Positions 62,666 through 64,000 of a DNA stretch of 64,000 nt are shown piece after piece (the stretch's first letter is position 1; the number at the start of each line of letters is the position of its first letter). Both the position numbers and the translations under genes were made by a program. The notes under the pieces were generated by a model. That model saw only the letters and a program-made list of their open reading frames with translations, did not search any database and was not told where the DNA came from. This DNA comes from Bacillus gaemokensis (GTDB taxonomy: Bacteria > Bacillota > Bacilli > Bacillales > Bacillaceae_G). Location of the stretch: the NCBI RefSeq assembly GCF_001590835.1, contig NZ_LTAQ01000034.1, positions 1,166 through 65,165 of the forward strand. The letters are read 5' to 3'.

Positions 62666-63476
62666 CTTTCGAAAAGCTAATCGCAATTGTTCCAGCTCCT
62701 GCATGAACAGCAAAAGATATAGGGATTGGGTAAAGTAGAAAAGTCATTTCAGGAAATACTTTTCTAAAATCGGCAATCCATTCTTCTGCACCTGCTTCAT
62801 CATTAGCGTGGAAAACATGTACTACGTTCGGAGTTTCTTTTTCAAGTTCATTTTGTATATATTCTTTACATTTTTGTATTTTACGAACCTTCTTTTTCAA
62901 CACAAGTTCGCCATGTTGTACTTCTAGAATTAGGTTTACGCTTAGTAGACTGCCTAATATAAATTGCACACCCTTCACACGTCCACTTGCATATAGACCT
63001 TTCAGATCTTTTGGAAATACATAGTAAGGACTACGTTCAACATGCTGTATTGTTTTTTGTATATCTTGTAAAGTCATACCCTCACGGTATAACGTTTGAG
63101 CTTTTATTAAAAGTTCATCCATTGGATAACTTGTTGTTTCACTATCTATTACAATTAAGGGAAATCCCGCCATCCCTGCTGCGAGCATCATATTTTGATA
63201 GGTACCACTTACTTTCCCACTAATTGTGACCGCAAATCCTTCTTCATATTCTTCTTTACATTTAGAAAAGAGTGCAACCATCTCTCCTAAATTAGGTTGT
63301 GACGTAGTTACGGTTACTCCTTCTTTTAACGCATCGTAAACACGTTCACGAACACCTTCCTCACAGTCTTTATAGGCCGTTCCATTAATAACAATTTCAA
63401 TAGGTATAATAAAATTATCTTCACTTGTTGTAAAGCTTGCAGTTGTACTATCAGTAAACCAAGCAACTCGCTTCAT
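62649..63476 (-). CDS. DegV-family fatty-acid-binding protein (second copy)
   Basis: A 275-residue DegV protein, divergent from the one at 12357-13199. It keeps AWFTDSTTASF at the start, TTSQPNLGEMVALF near residue 56, SGKVSGTYQNM near 85 and HAGAGTIAISF at the end. The central LVKGGRIGK of the first copy is here LYASGRVKGVQ. It probably binds a fatty acid for the Fak kinase. Monocistronic. Confidence 0.87.
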   Translation of the reverse strand: MKRVAWFTDSTTASFTTSEDNFIIPIEIVINGTAYKDCEEGVRERVYDALKEGVTVTTSQPNLGEMVALFSKCKEEYEEGFAVTISGKVSGTYQNMMLAAGMAGFPLIVIDSETTSYPMDELLIKAQTLYREGMTLQDIQKTIQHVERSPYYVFPKDLKGLYASGRVKGVQFILGSLLSVNLILEVQHGELVLKKKVRKIQKCKEYIQNELEKETPNVVHVFHANDEAGAEEWIADFRKVFPEMTFLLYPIPISFAVHAGAGTIAISFSKGKTRE

Positions 63477-63554
63477 GCTGTTCCTCCCTTGTATGCATCC
63501 TTTTCTTAAACTTCTCTCATCATTCTATCCATGTGAGTTATAAAAAGGACTATG

Positions 63555-63571
63555 CTTGTTATCATAACAAG
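63555..63571. repeat. 17-bp perfect palindrome in an otherwise empty region
   Basis: CTTGTTAT-C-ATAACAAG lies 79 bases upstream of the second degV gene and could be an operator for it. The rest of 63477-63787 has no gene I can support. Confidence 0.5.
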
Positions 63572-63710
63572 ACTGTGTCTGTTTTTCTATAGGAGATGGA
63601 TGGTTTGGGTAAGTTTTTTGCTTCAGTACATAATTACTATCGAATCTATTCGAATTTGTACACTATTTCTACATATTTATCGTTCTTCTTTTAGTCCATA
63701 CTATTAAACT

Positions 63711-63750
63711 AAAAAAGAAAACCTCTAACATGTATACGAAATTAGAAGTC
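63711..63750 (-). terminator. Probable terminator of the last gene
   Basis: On the minus strand CTTCTAA and TTAGAGG pair with one G-U or mismatch and a long loop, followed by TTTTCTTTTTT. Confidence 0.55.
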
Positions 63751-63787
63751 TTATTTCGTTGCTTTATTTATAATTCAAAAATTTACG

Positions 63788-64000
63788 TTACTTATTTTTT
63801 ACTATTCCAAAAGTGATTTTCATACTTGGAGCGTAGACTAAAGAAGAATTTATAGTGAATTCTTTAGAAAACTGTAATTCTGCTTCGTACTGCGTCATCG
63901 CATCATTACATGTCAGCCCTCGGTTTATTAAACGTTCAATGAACGCTTCCTTTTCAGCAGGCGTGTTACCGATTCCCTCTTCCTTGAGTGAATGATACAA
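63788..64000 (-). CDS. 3' end of an unidentified gene cut by the window edge
   Basis: Seventy codons are visible, open to the right. The segment AEKEAFIERLINRGLTCNDA and AMTQYEAELQFSKEFT is helical and acidic, ending APSMKITFGIVKNK. I do not recognise the family. The true start lies beyond 64000; no ribosome site can be judged. Confidence 0.55.
   Translation of the reverse strand: MYHSLKEEGIGNTPAEKEAFIERLINRGLTCNDAMTQYEAELQFSKEFTINSSLVYAPSMKITFGIVKNK

Noticed and set aside
63598-63703. Short plus-strand frames starting at two ATGs after AGGAG near 63590
   Set aside because: The spacing to the ribosome-like site is too short and the products look random.

Overview
The window looks like chromosomal DNA of a Bacillus cereus-group bacterium. 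It is AT-rich, with strong AGGAGG-type ribosome binding sites, frequent TTG/GTG starts and T-rich hairpin terminators. It also carries two copies of a bcr1-like repeat (a B. cereus-group element) flanked by TTTAT duplications, a 219-residue hemolysin III, a 318-residue thymidylate synthase and a long type IleS2-like isoleucyl-tRNA synthetase. No rRNA, tRNA, CRISPR array or intact prophage was seen.

Layout. 0-10 kb: a tandem 105-bp repeat resembling an IS end, nicotinamidase, a TTG-started lipoprotein, nitroreductase, D-alanine aminotransferase, a Fur-boxed siderophore-binding lipoprotein, an SH3-domain amidase, asparagine synthetase and Hsp20. 10-27 kb: a housekeeping stretch comparable to the B. 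subtilis ypm/ypl/ypj region: Sco, DegV, YpmP, TatA/TatC, hemolysin III, PlsC, azoreductase with a well-formed promoter/operator, a lipoprotein PBP, thyA-dfrA, a serine hydrolase and ypjP. This stretch also holds bcr1 repeats and two tiny membrane-peptide genes. 27-42 kb: an EcsAB-like ABC exporter, several GNAT and HAD enzymes, TrmO, a GntP-alcohol dehydrogenase-GntP cassette, Amj and an NSS transporter. 42-56 kb: three T-box riboswitches, for Leu (NSS transporter), Asp (archaeal-type AspRS) and Ile (IleS2), a secreted M36 protease and a TetR-DUF418 pair. 56-64 kb: a 1402-residue TPR protein with an internal C39-type peptidase domain, a TnpB remnant, a PadR-MFS pair and a second DegV protein.

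The most unusual signal is between the Asp T-box and aspS2. A 33-codon leader ORF with a perfect Shine-Dalgarno begins M-T-V, then five Asp and three Asn codons, and runs out of frame through the aspS2 ribosome binding site. The Leu T-box of the NSS transporter is likewise followed by a 15-codon ORF with five Leu codons. Together these suggest a second, translation-level sensor stacked behind a T-box.

A second theme is gene decay. About eleven genes are broken: GNAT, a membrane protein, S41 peptidase, VOC, racemase, HAD, two Opp-type permeases, a murF scar, TnpB and an MFS pump with a stop in its first membrane segment. Several look like internal deletions. Some single-base defects could be sequencing errors, which cannot be judged here.
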